This document shows positions 17,071 to 26,175 of a stretch of 64,000 nt of DNA, piece after piece. A model generated the notes under the pieces. That model saw only the letters and a list, made by a program, of their open reading frames with translations, was not told the origin of the DNA and did no database searches. How positions within the stretch are numbered: position 1 is the stretch's first letter; each line of letters opens with the position of its first letter. Source of the stretch: Pseudanabaena galeata CCNP1313 (lineage in GTDB: Bacteria > Cyanobacteriota > Cyanobacteriia > Pseudanabaenales > Pseudanabaenaceae); assembly GCF_029910235.1 (NCBI RefSeq), contig NZ_CP112874.1:248001-312000 (forward strand). Direction: 5' to 3'. A program made the position numbers and the translations under genes.

Positions 17071-17709
17071 TTACTTAGGGAACCAAAATCTCCAGTCAGT
17101 ATTGGGCTTTGATGGTGGTTTGTACAAATCAGGATTACCAGTATAGAGAACTTCAGCAATGAGAGGAAAACTCTCAGTCTGACTCGGTGGACAATGCCAA
17201 TCTGGATGATGCCACTCATCAAGGCGTAAGACCTCAGTCAATCCTTCAGGAATAAACACTCCATATTCTTCATGATTAGCCAGTAATTCTTCACGATAGT
17301 TTTCTAATAGCGCGATCGCAATATCAGGCTCATGCTCCGAAAACAGTTCTGGACGAAAAACGATATTTAATTCTGTTAAAGGAATAGATTTATCTCGCAC
17401 AGTTACGAGATAGTCGTTGAGCAATTCATCGTATTTAATTTGACCTGTGATTACACTATCGAAATGGAAATCATGCTGAACATTACTTTTCTGTGAATTG
17501 CAGTTACCCACACATTCAATAATTGTAGTTAGCCCTTCACCAGCAGGACACCAAGTAATTGAGTTGAACATAATCACCCATTGATGCTCATTCCGAAATG
17601 CCAAAAGCCTTGACGAAAGATAGTCAACATTTAGATTGCCTAGGCAAGGTATTTTGATCTCATTAAAACTGCGATCGAGAAATTCTAAAATTTGTTGTGG
17701 TGATTCCAT
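17071..17709 (-). CDS. Hypothetical protein, unrecognised family
   Basis: 212 residues, acidic and Trp-rich at the C-terminus (DEWHHPDWHCPPSQTESFPL, TDWRFWFPK). No signal peptide, membrane segment or known catalytic motif seen. The end resembles barnase-inhibitor or SMI1-like small soluble proteins only vaguely. It starts 5 bases after the stop of the APH-like kinase gene on the same strand, which suggests cotranscription. Confidence 0.7.
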   Translation of the reverse strand: MESPQQILEFLDRSFNEIKIPCLGNLNVDYLSSRLLAFRNEHQWVIMFNSITWCPAGEGLTTIIECVGNCNSQKSNVQHDFHFDSVITGQIKYDELLNDYLVTVRDKSIPLTELNIVFRPELFSEHEPDIAIALLENYREELLANHEEYGVFIPEGLTEVLRLDEWHHPDWHCPPSQTESFPLIAEVLYTGNPDLYKPPSKPNTDWRFWFPK

Positions 17710-17714
17710 AGACT

Positions 17715-18830
17715 TTAACAGATGATTTTCTGAATGACCGATTTTTGAGCTTCAATACTCTCAACTAGACGAAACTGGACGAGCGATCGCCTCAGATTAT
17801 GTTCAGGATATTTAACGTGAAAATAGATGTTGCCTGCTAAGTAATCGGTAAAAAAACGTAATCCTAACTCAAAGGAGATTACCCGAACCGCATCATAAAT
17901 ATATGCATAATCATACTCGGTGAGAAAAGATCGCGCAGTTGAAAAATATCCCTGCAAAATTCCTTGACAAAGATCCGTATCAAACTGAACATCTTGCCAT
18001 TGTTCAGTCTCTTCACCCGCAGGATTACAACCCGATCTCAAACAATCTCCGATATCGTAATGCACTAAACCAGATTTCACCGTATCCAAATCGACTACAC
18101 TCACCGCCTGTTGTGTCTGTCGATCAAACAAAATATTATTCACTTTCGGATCGCCATGCATCGTTCGTAATGGTAATTTCCCAGCCGCTTTTGCATCTTC
18201 TAAAATATGCGTTAAGCCCTTGCGATCGCCTACAAATTTCAAACAATAATCAACTTCAGGCGATCGCTGAAAATGCGCCTTTGCAAGAACTTCCTCATAC
18301 TGGCGAAGATAGCGCGGCGTAATGTGAAAACCTTCCAAAGTATCTGCTAATCTCTCTGGCGCTATATCATTGGTCAAATGATGGAACGTTCCCAAAGCAT
18401 AGCCAACTTCTCGCGCTTGTTCCATATTTTCCATGACATCAAAGGATTGAGAACCTGCGATAAAACTAAGCGATCGCCAAAATTCACCACTTTCAGTCTG
18501 CCAATAGTCTTGCCCTTGCTGCGTTGGTAATATTTTCGGGATATCCCATCGTCGCTCTAGTGGGTGATTTTGCAGGCGATCGCGTACATGATTCGTATAA
18601 ACCCGCATATTCTGCATGACTAACTTTGGTTCATGAAATACTTTGGTATTGATACGTTGCAAGATAAAGGATTGATCTGCTGCTTCTTGCAAAGAGACTA
18701 AAAAAGTATCGTTAATATTGCCACTGCCAAAGGGTTGAATGTCAGTAATTTGTTTTTGAGGAGAGAACTGCTGGGCGATCGCCATAATTTGCGATCTAGC
18801 AAATTTATCAATTTGGATATTTTGAGCCAT
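17715..18830 (-). CDS. Aminoglycoside-phosphotransferase-fold kinase (NahK-like)
   Basis: 371 residues. Catalytic loop MHGDPKVNNILFD (HGDxxxxN) and metal site VVDLDTVKSG mark the APH/choline kinase fold; FGSGNINDTFLV is the nucleotide loop and QRINTKVFHEPKLVMQNM is characteristic of N-acetylhexosamine 1-kinase-like proteins. The likely substrate is a sugar or small alcohol; specificity cannot be read. No membrane segment. The upstream hairpin at 18938 separates it from the divergent SulP gene. Confidence 0.82.
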   Translation of the reverse strand: MAQNIQIDKFARSQIMAIAQQFSPQKQITDIQPFGSGNINDTFLVSLQEAADQSFILQRINTKVFHEPKLVMQNMRVYTNHVRDRLQNHPLERRWDIPKILPTQQGQDYWQTESGEFWRSLSFIAGSQSFDVMENMEQAREVGYALGTFHHLTNDIAPERLADTLEGFHITPRYLRQYEEVLAKAHFQRSPEVDYCLKFVGDRKGLTHILEDAKAAGKLPLRTMHGDPKVNNILFDRQTQQAVSVVDLDTVKSGLVHYDIGDCLRSGCNPAGEETEQWQDVQFDTDLCQGILQGYFSTARSFLTEYDYAYIYDAVRVISFELGLRFFTDYLAGNIYFHVKYPEHNLRRSLVQFRLVESIEAQKSVIQKIIC

Positions 18831-18937
18831 AAGTTTTAGGTAATATCAACAATTCTTTGGCTAAGCATAGTGTCATTTTTTGGGTAATCTGGAAAGTCTA
18901 TCTAAAAACTTAGGGCTTCGCCGTAAAATAAAGAACC

Positions 18938-18978
18938 AGATTTTTGATGGCGCGGCGAAGACTCGCCATCAAAAATCT
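18938..18978. repeat. Hairpin repeat (family H)
   Basis: AGATTTTTGATGGCG and complement around CGGCGAAGACT. The same AAGAACCAGATTTTTGATGG lead-in recurs inverted at 24433. Confidence 0.75.
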
Positions 18979-19012
18979 TAGAATTGCGAAATCTTTATAT
19001 TGAGGTGACTTG

Positions 19013-20770
19013 TTGACAAAGCCCCCACCGATTATTCCATTTCCCCTTGCTGCACGCCCTCATGGGTTAGCACGATGGATACCAAGTATCGCCGTGTTAA
19101 GGAATTATCAACTCCCTTGGCTGATCCAAGATGTGGTGGCAGGAATGGTACTGACCGCTATCCTTATTCCCGCAGGCATGGGCTATGCCGAAGCCGCAGG
19201 CTTACCTGCGATCTATGGGCTATATGCCACGATTGTGCCACTAATTGCCTATGCCATGTTTGGCCCTAGTCGGATTTTGGTATTAGGTCCTGACTCCGCC
19301 CTAATTCCGCTTATTTCGGCGACAGTATTACCATTGTCCAATGGCGATCCTCTACAGGCGATCGCGATCGCAGGGGTGTTAGCAATTTTTTCGGGAGTCA
19401 TCTGCATTATTGCAGGGCTAGCAAGATTTGGCTTCATTACCGAATTACTTTCTAAACCAATTCGCTATGGATATCTCAATGGAATTGCTATAACTGTTTT
19501 AATTGGACAATTACCGAAGATTTTTGGGTTTTCGGTAAAAGGTAATACGATTTGGGAAGACCTGATTGGATTTGGGCAAGGTGTTCAAGACGGTAAAACC
19601 AACACGACTGCACTAGCGATTGGATTATCTTGTTTGTTAGTAATTCTAGTTCTCAAACGAATAGCTCCTAAAATTTCGGGGGTCTTGGTAGCAGTAGTGG
19701 CGGCGACAATCATTAGTTCTCTATACAACCTTTCTGAGCGATCGGGCATATCTGTGGTCGGAGTCTTACCACAGGGTTTACCATCATTCCAAGTTCCCAA
19801 CATTACACCGATCAATTTCAACACTTTGTTTTCTAGTGCTTTAGCGATCTCTTTGGTATCCTATGCCGATCTGAGCGTTTTATCACGAACCTTTGCTATA
19901 CGCGGTGGTTATAAAGTTGAGCGCAATCAAGAATTAATTGCCTTGGGTATCGCCAATATTGCGGCGGGATTATTTCAGGGCTTTTCTGTGAGTAGTAGTG
20001 CTTCGCGTACACCTGTGGCTGAAGCAGCAGGCTCAAAAACGCAGATTACAGGAGTGGTGGGTGCAATTTGTCTTGCCCTACTTTTATGGTTTGCACCGAT
20101 GTTATTGCAAGATCTGCCTCAAGCTGCTCTCAGCGCTGTGGTTATCTCGGCTGGGCTAGGCATTTTTGAAATTAAAGGAACTTTACGTCTATATCAGTTG
20201 CGAAGGTTTGAATTTTTTCTGTCAATTGTTTGTTTTTGCGGTGTTGCAGTACTAGGAGTAATTCAAGGCATTTTTAGTGCTGTCGTTTTGGCTTTGATGG
20301 CTTTTGTTTGGAGTGCATGGCGACCACATTATGCCGTACTGGGTCGGATTGATGGCATCAAAGGCTATCACGATGTTTCACGTCATCCAGAAGCTAGACA
20401 AATTCCGGGATTAGTGATCTTTCGTTGGGATGCACCGCTCTTTTTTGCCAATGCCGAAACCTTTTGTGAACGGGTGTTGCAAGCGGTGATAGCCGCACCC
20501 ACGATGACTAAGTGGGTATTAGTAGCCGCAGAACCTGTCACTGATATCGATCTTACGGCTGCGGATGCGATCGCGGAACTTGATAAAACCCTATGCGAAG
20601 CACATATAGAATTATGTTTTGCAGAGATGAAAGGTCCTACCAAAGATCGCCTAAAGCGTTATGGACTCTTCACCAAAATTGGCAAAGATGACTTCTTTCC
20701 CACTATTGGACAGGCTGTGGACATGTATTTGGAAGTAAATAAAGTCGAATGGCATGATTGGGATGAATAA
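19013..20770 (+). CDS. SulP-family anion transporter with STAS domain
   Basis: 585 residues. Start: TTG at 19013, placed 5 bases after GAGGTG; no upstream ATG exists in frame and the first family-conserved block (DVVAGMVLTAILIPAGMGYAEAAGLPAIYGLYA) needs this N-terminus. About 11-12 membrane segments follow (GPDSALIPLISA, RTPVAEAAGSKTQITGVVGA is the family core), then a STAS domain (about 435-575). Substrate could be sulfate or bicarbonate (BicA belongs here); not decidable from sequence. It ends in a hairpin shared with the convergent gene. Confidence 0.9.
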   Translation: MTKPPPIIPFPLAARPHGLARWIPSIAVLRNYQLPWLIQDVVAGMVLTAILIPAGMGYAEAAGLPAIYGLYATIVPLIAYAMFGPSRILVLGPDSALIPLISATVLPLSNGDPLQAIAIAGVLAIFSGVICIIAGLARFGFITELLSKPIRYGYLNGIAITVLIGQLPKIFGFSVKGNTIWEDLIGFGQGVQDGKTNTTALAIGLSCLLVILVLKRIAPKISGVLVAVVAATIISSLYNLSERSGISVVGVLPQGLPSFQVPNITPINFNTLFSSALAISLVSYADLSVLSRTFAIRGGYKVERNQELIALGIANIAAGLFQGFSVSSSASRTPVAEAAGSKTQITGVVGAICLALLLWFAPMLLQDLPQAALSAVVISAGLGIFEIKGTLRLYQLRRFEFFLSIVCFCGVAVLGVIQGIFSAVVLALMAFVWSAWRPHYAVLGRIDGIKGYHDVSRHPEARQIPGLVIFRWDAPLFFANAETFCERVLQAVIAAPTMTKWVLVAAEPVTDIDLTAADAIAELDKTLCEAHIELCFAEMKGPTKDRLKRYGLFTKIGKDDFFPTIGQAVDMYLEVNKVEWHDWDE

Positions 20771-20806
20771 AAGAGAATGCGGTGCATTGCACCGCATTCT
20801 CTTTTA
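20768..20806. terminator. Bidirectional terminator between convergent genes
   Basis: A perfect 19-bp inverted repeat around one base. Its first three bases are the SulP stop TAA and it ends one base before the stop of the minus-strand gene. Confidence 0.85.
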
Positions 20807-21013
20807 TTAGGACTTAATAGCTACCCAATCTCTTTTTAGTAAGGTGACAAAAGTGGCGATACCTTTGGAAAATCCTACAGGGTCTTGCATCGCATATTCG
20901 GGGAAATCTTCGTAGTGTCGCCATTGCTCAGTGGCATTGTGGCGTAAATGTAAGACACGTTCACCATCTTCAAGCTTCCAGAGCATTTGACCGCCAGTTG
21001 GGATATTAGACAT
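20807..21013 (-). CDS. Small conserved cyanobacterial-type protein
   Basis: 68 residues (MSNIPTGGQMLWKLEDGERV…LKRDWVAIKS). An excellent Shine-Dalgarno (AGGAGGAGA) lies 5 bases before the ATG, and the gene is closed by a terminator hairpin, so it is real despite its size. No signal peptide or membrane segment. Function not recognised. Confidence 0.75.
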   Translation of the reverse strand: MSNIPTGGQMLWKLEDGERVLHLRHNATEQWRHYEDFPEYAMQDPVGFSKGIATFVTLLKRDWVAIKS

Positions 21014-21286
21014 GGTTCTCCTCCTGTTATGTTAACCAGAACACTCAACATTGGTATGAGCTACCAGTTGTTATGGACAATTTTGGCGATCCCAATATTA
21101 AATTCTGTAAACATAGCTACTTTTAGTATAGCCATTATTGTCAGATTAGTGTACCAGCGAATGCTTCGAGCTTAGGTATGCCTAGGGAGATAAATACCTG
21201 TGTAAATATCGGCTTTGCAAAGTGAAATTTAAACAAGATAGCTTAACCGACCTCAGTTTTGGCTTTGGTACTATACCCTAGAGGGA

Positions 21287-22003
21287 CTACCGTAAGGCAT
21301 ATGCAAGAACTGCCAAGGCTATCCATACAAACCAAGCACTAACGATACATGCAAGTGATGATTCCACAATAATTCGGCTAACTGATTTATCTGTCACGAT
21401 GGCATCTTCAAGTTGCAATGCTTGATCGTGTATCCAACCCAAAGCCCAAATCTCATCTCCATCGCTAATAACTGACTCTTCCAAGAGTAAGGATCTTCGT
21501 ATACCAAAAATTCGTGGGTTAATTCCCTTCTCAGCTAAGAGAGTTAATGAGAGTGGGTTAGCAAAATCACCAAAAAGATTCTGACTATCTTGGAAATGAG
21601 GATTTTTGAAATCCATCTCCCGTGGGTTAATTTGCACTTTAGCCATTTTGGTTTGTATACTAAGATTCCATTGTCCACGAGATTCTCTGTAGAGTATTCT
21701 AGAGTTAGACTTTCCTTTCAATTCTAAAATAGAAAAGTTATAGGCAATACAAGATCTTTTGCTAAGTATACTTCTTAGCACCTTATTTGGATTGGTTGCA
21801 CAGGCTTTGCCTCTCACAACTACTCTTCCCAAGTGTCTAGGATGATAATTTCGTACAAATACACTTGTCCTCAAACGGTGTATTCCCCAAAGAAATCCTG
21901 CTCCTCCAAACAGAGCGATGAAGCTTCCAAGAATCAAGTGAAAAGTTCTGGCTAAAAGGGACATTAGCTTTAACCGATCTGTCTCATACAGTAAGTAAAT
22001 CAT
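21287..22003 (-). CDS. Membrane protein with GIDE/MULAN-like domain
   Basis: About 239 residues from the ATG at 22003. The longer frame from 22084 begins inside a palindromic repeat and I reject it; the ATG at 21964 is also possible. An N-terminal membrane segment (HLILGSFIALFGGAGFLWGI) is followed by RGKACATN…KRSCIAYNF…RSLLLEESVISDGDEIWALGWI, which follows the pattern of the GIDE/MULAN (BAM) domain found in bacteria and organelle E3 ligases, and by a C-terminal membrane segment. Domain call is inference; no RING is present. Confidence 0.65.
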   Translation of the reverse strand: MIYLLYETDRLKLMSLLARTFHLILGSFIALFGGAGFLWGIHRLRTSVFVRNYHPRHLGRVVVRGKACATNPNKVLRSILSKRSCIAYNFSILELKGKSNSRILYRESRGQWNLSIQTKMAKVQINPREMDFKNPHFQDSQNLFGDFANPLSLTLLAEKGINPRIFGIRRSLLLEESVISDGDEIWALGWIHDQALQLEDAIVTDKSVSRIIVESSLACIVSAWFVWIALAVLAYALR

Positions 22004-22009
22004 CAGTGG

Positions 22010-22015
22010 ATTATA
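22010..22015 (-). promoter_or_regulatory. Candidate -10 box for the GIDE-like gene
   Basis: TATAAT on the minus strand 6 bases upstream of the ATG at 22003. If used, the transcript would be leaderless for that ATG or have a short leader for the ATG at 21964. No convincing -35 box. Confidence 0.3.
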
Positions 22016-22057
22016 CCAACTCGCAATTATGGGTTCACGATCGCTAAGTAACTCGGC

Positions 22058-22094
22058 GTAGGGATGGGTGACGCGAAGCGTCACCCATCCCTAC
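22058..22094. repeat. Perfect hairpin with GAA apex
   Basis: GTAGGGATGGGTGACGC-GAA-GCGTCACCCATCCCTAC, 17-bp arms. It sits upstream of the GIDE-like gene. Confidence 0.85.
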
Positions 22095-22102
22095 CTATTT
22101 AG

Positions 22103-22255
22103 CACTACCTAAAAATGGTTATGCCGTTTTGTATTTTTAAAACTTTTACTGGGTTTAGAGCGCAAATCGCTGTAATTCCCAAAAGTGTTGCAACACTTTC
22201 AGGAATTGGAATTAGTGGTGCGGCGATTCGCACCACTAATTATTGGGTGGGAAGG
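22103..22255. repeat. Composite of repeat fragments
   Basis: Contains the ACTGGGTTTAG spacer and AAGTGTTGCAACACTTT hairpin of family B, a GCGCAAATCGCTGTAA end of family A, and a hairpin ATTAGTGGTGCG/CGCACCACTAAT like that at 49401. Confidence 0.65.
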
Positions 22256-22273
22256 GAGTGTTAGTTTCTGAAG

Positions 22274-22933
22274 TTAAGGAAGTAAATTTTCCATTGCTGC
22301 TCCAACTACTCGATAATCACTATCTTTTCTGAGTGTAGACATGGCTTCCTTGGCTTCAGGAGTATCAAACTGCATTAATGCATAGGCAAGTCTGACCCGA
22401 ATATATTCCAATTCAGAATCTTTGAGACTTAGGAGTTTTGCTAGGGCTGCTTCAGACTGACGTGTTTTGGATAAAGCTCCTAAACCATCGATGCAAGCTT
22501 CTCTTACTGTCGCATCTTCACCTTCTAGACCTAGGCTACAAATTTCTAAGACTTCTTCATGGCATTCCATTTCCACTAAAGCGGCGAGGATACTGCGACG
22601 CAATAGCCAGTGATCGTCAGTAATAAAGGCTTGTACTAAATGAGAAGCAGAAATGCGATCGAATAGAGATAGAGAATTTGCTGCTTCTGCTCTGACGTTG
22701 GGCGTATTGTCATAGCGCATGATTTGCAAAAGTGCGGCAAAGGATTCCGATGTTTTTTGTCTGCCAAGTTCTCTAGCTACAAAAGTTCGCACTAAAAATT
22801 CTGGATCTTTTATCTGTTTGGTTAAGAGGGGAACAGCTATATCTGCCGCATAATCTTTAAGAGCCGAGATCGCTTTCAACCGATATTGAAAATCGGAATT
22901 TTGAAGATCGGTTTCGATTTGAGTGAGATCCAT
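22274..22933 (-). CDS. HEAT-repeat protein, NblB/CpcE-like
   Basis: 219 residues built from about six HEAT/PBS-lyase-like helical repeats (YRLKAISALKDYAADIAVPLL, VRAEAANSLSLFD, VREACIDGLGALSK, VRLAYALMQFDTPEAKEAM). Length and repeat type fit NblB, which takes part in phycobilisome breakdown, and the CpcE/F lyase subunits. It is divergent from a phycobiliprotein gene with pcyA just beyond, which supports an antenna role. NblB versus another HEAT protein cannot be settled from sequence. Confidence 0.75.
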   Translation of the reverse strand: MDLTQIETDLQNSDFQYRLKAISALKDYAADIAVPLLTKQIKDPEFLVRTFVARELGRQKTSESFAALLQIMRYDNTPNVRAEAANSLSLFDRISASHLVQAFITDDHWLLRRSILAALVEMECHEEVLEICSLGLEGEDATVREACIDGLGALSKTRQSEAALAKLLSLKDSELEYIRVRLAYALMQFDTPEAKEAMSTLRKDSDYRVVGAAMENLLP

Positions 22934-22994
22934 AGGGTGAGATGTTTCGGGTAGGATGACAATATAGACAATATATTTATTAAACCTTTTAACG
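22934..22994. promoter_or_regulatory. Shared intergenic promoter region of divergent antenna genes
   Basis: Only 61 AT-rich bases separate the divergent starts (22933 and 22995), so both promoters must lie here or overlap the genes. TATATT is present on the plus strand; I cannot assign exact boxes. Confidence 0.4.
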
Positions 22995-23576
22995 ATGTCC
23001 CAATTTCAACTGAGTGATAAAGTTCGTGAGCTGATTAAAAAATCTCGAATCGTAAGTTTTGTAAATTGGCAAGGTGCTTACCCTGCTGAGATGATTCAGT
23101 GTTTGCAAACAGCCGACGATCAAAGTCGCTATCTTACGGATGCAGATTTACAACAAATTCAAGAGCTTGAGCCTACGATCGCCAAAAATATTCCTGCTGT
23201 GCAATTACTCCGCGATCGCGTTAGTGCGATCGTCGATGAAGCCAGAGCCGAGGTTTTACAGGTATTTCCAAATATTACTCAAGAAGGAGGTGGGCTATAC
23301 CCTCCTGACAGAGCAAATGCTTGCTGGCGCGATTTTTGGCATTTTTTACGATGCATTACCTATGGCATTGCAGGACAGCGTACTGATTACCTGAGCGCTG
23401 AGGGGTTGCAATATATGAACTCGTTATATCAGGAGTTACAAGTACCTTTAGATGCGATGGTTATCGGCTTGGAGGGGATTAAAACAGCAAGTTTAAAACT
23501 ACTGGAACCAGAACAAAAATCTGAATTATCTCCATATTTTGACTGTCTGATCGAGCAGCTAAAACTATTTGTTTAA
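22995..23576 (+). CDS. Phycobiliprotein-like (phycobilisome) protein
   Basis: 193 residues with the globin-like phycobiliprotein fold. The segment NACWRDFWHFLRCITYGIAGQ keeps the chromophore Cys and the CxxD spacing of Cys84/Asp87, and EGLQYMNSLYQELQVPLDAMVIGLEGIK matches the G-H helix region. It is longer and more divergent than allophycocyanin or phycocyanin subunits (about 160-172), so it is an atypical member, perhaps accessory or involved in assembly or bleaching. It lies between an NblB-like gene and pcyA. Confidence 0.8.
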   Translation: MSQFQLSDKVRELIKKSRIVSFVNWQGAYPAEMIQCLQTADDQSRYLTDADLQQIQELEPTIAKNIPAVQLLRDRVSAIVDEARAEVLQVFPNITQEGGGLYPPDRANACWRDFWHFLRCITYGIAGQRTDYLSAEGLQYMNSLYQELQVPLDAMVIGLEGIKTASLKLLEPEQKSELSPYFDCLIEQLKLFV

Positions 23577-23605
23577 TTTTTTGCCTTGTCAAGTGTGGCA
23601 AAAAA

Positions 23606-24337
23606 TTAGGCAACAGAATCAAACAACATCGTAGTCATATAGCGATCTGCCCATTCTGCCCCAAAGGATTTTTCTAATACGCGACGGGTTTTGTCATTTT
23701 GTTGTTGTTTTTCGCAGTAATATTGCTGACCTGCGATCGCATTGGCAACTTCAAGCTCAGAGGTCAGAGGTTTAGTCGCACTAGCAATTTGACAATGAAT
23801 CGTCAAAAAATCACGCACACGCTGTAAAAATGCTTGTTCTTCCAGTTCACCCATGGGGCGCACAAACAAGCAAAATTCCGAAAAAATATCCGCCCAGTCA
23901 GGCAAAGCACGGGGCTGCGAAAAGTTGAGATCGGGCAGTACTGACAAAGCTTGACTATATTTTACAGGTAGCGATCGCTCGGCATTTACGGGTGAGAGAT
24001 CGGCGATCGCCGCACTAACTGCACCTCCACGTCCACCGACAATATCGGCTCCGAAGATGGGCAGATCATATTCAGGATTAGGAAACATCACACAGTGCAA
24101 AATATCCAGTCCGTTACCAACTTGAGCTAATTCGAGGTGCAGCTTACGAAATTGGGGCGCTTGATAGCAAAGATTTTCAATCACCAGCTTTTCGCCTTCT
24201 AGATGTCCTTCAATATAGCCAAGTCCATCTGGGACGCTATAGGGAGAAAGGGCTAGATTGGTTTGCCATACTTGTTCGATGCAGTCTGCTAACTGACAAA
24301 TTAAAGGATGTTGGCGATTTCGCAGTGATGCTGGCAT
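23606..24337 (-). CDS. pcyA: Phycocyanobilin:ferredoxin oxidoreductase
   Basis: 243 residues, the normal PcyA length. It carries the family core: PEYDLPIFGADIVGGRGGAV with the catalytic Asp, HCVMFPNPE with the conserved His, and SLRNRQHPLI at the N-terminus. PcyA reduces biliverdin IXalpha to phycocyanobilin in two two-electron steps with ferredoxin. It is convergent with the phycobiliprotein-like gene, 29 bases apart. Confidence 0.95.
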   Translation of the reverse strand: MPASLRNRQHPLICQLADCIEQVWQTNLALSPYSVPDGLGYIEGHLEGEKLVIENLCYQAPQFRKLHLELAQVGNGLDILHCVMFPNPEYDLPIFGADIVGGRGGAVSAAIADLSPVNAERSLPVKYSQALSVLPDLNFSQPRALPDWADIFSEFCLFVRPMGELEEQAFLQRVRDFLTIHCQIASATKPLTSELEVANAIAGQQYYCEKQQQNDKTRRVLEKSFGAEWADRYMTTMLFDSVA

Positions 24338-24432
24338 AAACTTCGATATACGTTTCTATTTGAGTATAGAACGGCGATTGTCAAAACTCTACATGAATTA
24401 AAAAGCTTTGTGAAGCAAAGTTTTTTTTAACT

Positions 24433-24469
24433 ATTTTTGATGGTGCGACGAAGCCGCACCATCAAAAAT
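24433..24469. repeat. Hairpin repeat (family H, inverted copy)
   Basis: ATTTTTGATGGTGCG and complement around ACGAAGC, followed by CTGGTTCTTTA, the inverse of the lead-in at 18931. Confidence 0.75.
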
Positions 24470-24493
24470 CTGGTTCTTTACTTATAGAGATGG

Positions 24494-24679
24494 CAGCAAT
24501 TCTCATTATAAAAATCGGCTTTAATAATGAGAATTGTCATAGAGATGGCAGTAGTTCTGATTATAAAAATTATTTTTTTGAAAGTCCGCCAACGGCGGAC
24601 TTTCAAAAAAATAATTTTAGTGTGTCCAGCACCTTAGGCGCTAGACACACTAAAATTGTTTTCATCATGAGAATTGCTG
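24494..24679. repeat. Family D element, composite
   Basis: Starts CAGCAATTCTCATTATAAAA and ends ATGAGAATTGCTG. A partial extra copy (24494-24535) precedes two hairpins, GAAAGTCCGCC-AA-GGCGGACTTTC and AGTGTGTC…GACACACT. With 24433-24469 it fills the 436-base gap between pcyA and the ABC gene. Confidence 0.8.
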
Positions 24680-24773
24680 GTTGAAATGGAGACTTTATTG
24701 CAGTTTTAAGAACGACACGGTTAAAATAAATATTTAATAGAACGTAATAATTTAGATACATCTAGATACATCC

Positions 24774-25781
24774 ATGCAATCGGCAGTAAGAATTGAAAAT
24801 CTCAGGAAAACCTATGGCGAGACTGTTGCTGTAAATGGAATCTCTCTAAATGTTACGCAGGGACAAATTTATGGTTTACTTGGTCCAAATGGGGCTGGCA
24901 AAACTACAACCATGCGCTGTCTTTGTACGCTGACTACACCTGATTCAGGATTGATCGAAGTGGCTGGGGCAACTGAGGCAAGAGCAATCCGCAATCGTCT
25001 TGGCTATGTTGCTCAAGAGGTTGCGCTCGATAAAGTACTGACTGGGCGAGAATTATTGCGTTTTCAAGCGGCGTTGTATCACATTCCTCCAAAACAAATC
25101 GGTGATCGCATTGATAGCGTATTAGATTTACTGCAACTAGAGCCTTACGCTGATAAGCTCTCTGGGACATATTCGGGTGGTCTAAAAAAGCGTTTAGACT
25201 TGGCTGCGGGTTTACTCCATCAACCATCGGTACTCATTCTTGATGAGCCGACAGTAGGTCTAGATATCCAGAGTAGGATCGCAATTTGGGAGTTTTTACG
25301 CAAGCTCCGAGCTTCTGGTGTGACTGTATTGATTAGTAGTCACTACCTTGAAGAAATTGATGCGCTTGCCGATCGCGTGGCAATTATTGATAAGGGGCAA
25401 ATTATTGCTGAAGGCACAACCAATGACTTAAAGACTAAGGTTGGTGGCGATCGCATCACAGTAAGAATTCGTGAGTTTGCGGAGCGTCGTGAAGCCGAAC
25501 ATGCGAAAAAGATTTTGCAACAATTACCAATTGTGCAGAGCATCACAATTAATTCGGCTCAAGGTAATGCTGTGAACTTATTTGTCACTCCTGACACTAA
25601 TGCCATCAGCGAAATTCAAAATATTTTGGCGGCAGTTGATATTGAAATATTTAGCCTTTCCCAGTCTCGTCCAAGTCTTGACGATGTATTTCTTGCAGCG
25701 ACTGGGCAAACCATTCTTGATGCTGAGATTACTCAATCTGAAATATTAACCGCTACTAAAAATAAAAAAAAGGGTAAGTAA
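24774..25781 (+). CDS. ABC transporter ATP-binding protein (DrrA/CcmA-like)
   Basis: 335 residues. Walker A GPNGAGKTTT, Q-loop, signature YSGGLKKRLDLAAGLLHQP, Walker B VLILDEPTVGLD, and H-loop SSHYLEE are all intact. The C-terminal extension with LDDVFLAATGQT is typical of DrrA-type export ATPases for drugs, lipids or polysaccharides. No permease gene is adjacent, so the partner is elsewhere. Confidence 0.92.
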   Translation: MQSAVRIENLRKTYGETVAVNGISLNVTQGQIYGLLGPNGAGKTTTMRCLCTLTTPDSGLIEVAGATEARAIRNRLGYVAQEVALDKVLTGRELLRFQAALYHIPPKQIGDRIDSVLDLLQLEPYADKLSGTYSGGLKKRLDLAAGLLHQPSVLILDEPTVGLDIQSRIAIWEFLRKLRASGVTVLISSHYLEEIDALADRVAIIDKGQIIAEGTTNDLKTKVGGDRITVRIREFAERREAEHAKKILQQLPIVQSITINSAQGNAVNLFVTPDTNAISEIQNILAAVDIEIFSLSQSRPSLDDVFLAATGQTILDAEITQSEILTATKNKKKGK

Positions 25782-25790
25782 TCCAAAACA

Positions 25791-25922
25791 GCAATTTCTC
25801 CTTGTGAAATCGATTTTAGGGTTTACAGTGCCTAAGGCACTGTAAACCCTAAAATCGGTTTTTTGAAAGACCGCCATTGGCGGTCTTTCAAAAAACCGAT
25901 TTTTATAACGAGAAGTGCTGAA
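25791..25922. repeat. Family D element
   Basis: CAGCAATTTC…AAGTGCTG ends; hairpins around GTGCCTAAGGCAC and GAAAGACCGCC-ATT-GGCGGTCTTTC, separated by AATCGGTTTTTTG. It starts 10 bases after the ABC gene stop. Confidence 0.85.
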
Positions 25923-26022
25923 TCCAAAACTTTGATTATGGAATTTTAGTAAATTTTTGTATGGCAAATATAAGGTAAATCTTAACTATTAATATCTATT
26001 TAACACGTAATAACAGTATTTA

Positions 26023-26121
26023 CAGCAATTACTGATCAAATGAACGAAGAAAGATTTTGAAAGCGTTGCAAAGCAACGCTTTCAAAATCTTTCTTCGTTC
26101 GGGTTTAAGCGCAAAGCGCTG
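26023..26121. repeat. Family A element
   Basis: CAGC…GCTG flanked by TA on both sides; core TTGAAAGCGTTG-CAAAG-CAACGCTTTCAA. Nearly the same length (99 bp) and sequence as the copy in the yoeB-like gene. Confidence 0.88.
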
Positions 26122-26175
26122 TAATATTACGGTGAGGGATTAATTCCTGTGTCTATATCATTATTGAGGTGCGGT

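Noticed and set aside
19013-20770. Assignment as the bicarbonate transporter BicA
   Set aside because: The SulP family includes sulfate and bicarbonate carriers; no residue I can read decides.
22004-22084. Extended N-terminus (27 residues) of the GIDE-like membrane protein
   Set aside because: It starts inside a palindromic repeat; an internal ATG gives a better N-terminus.
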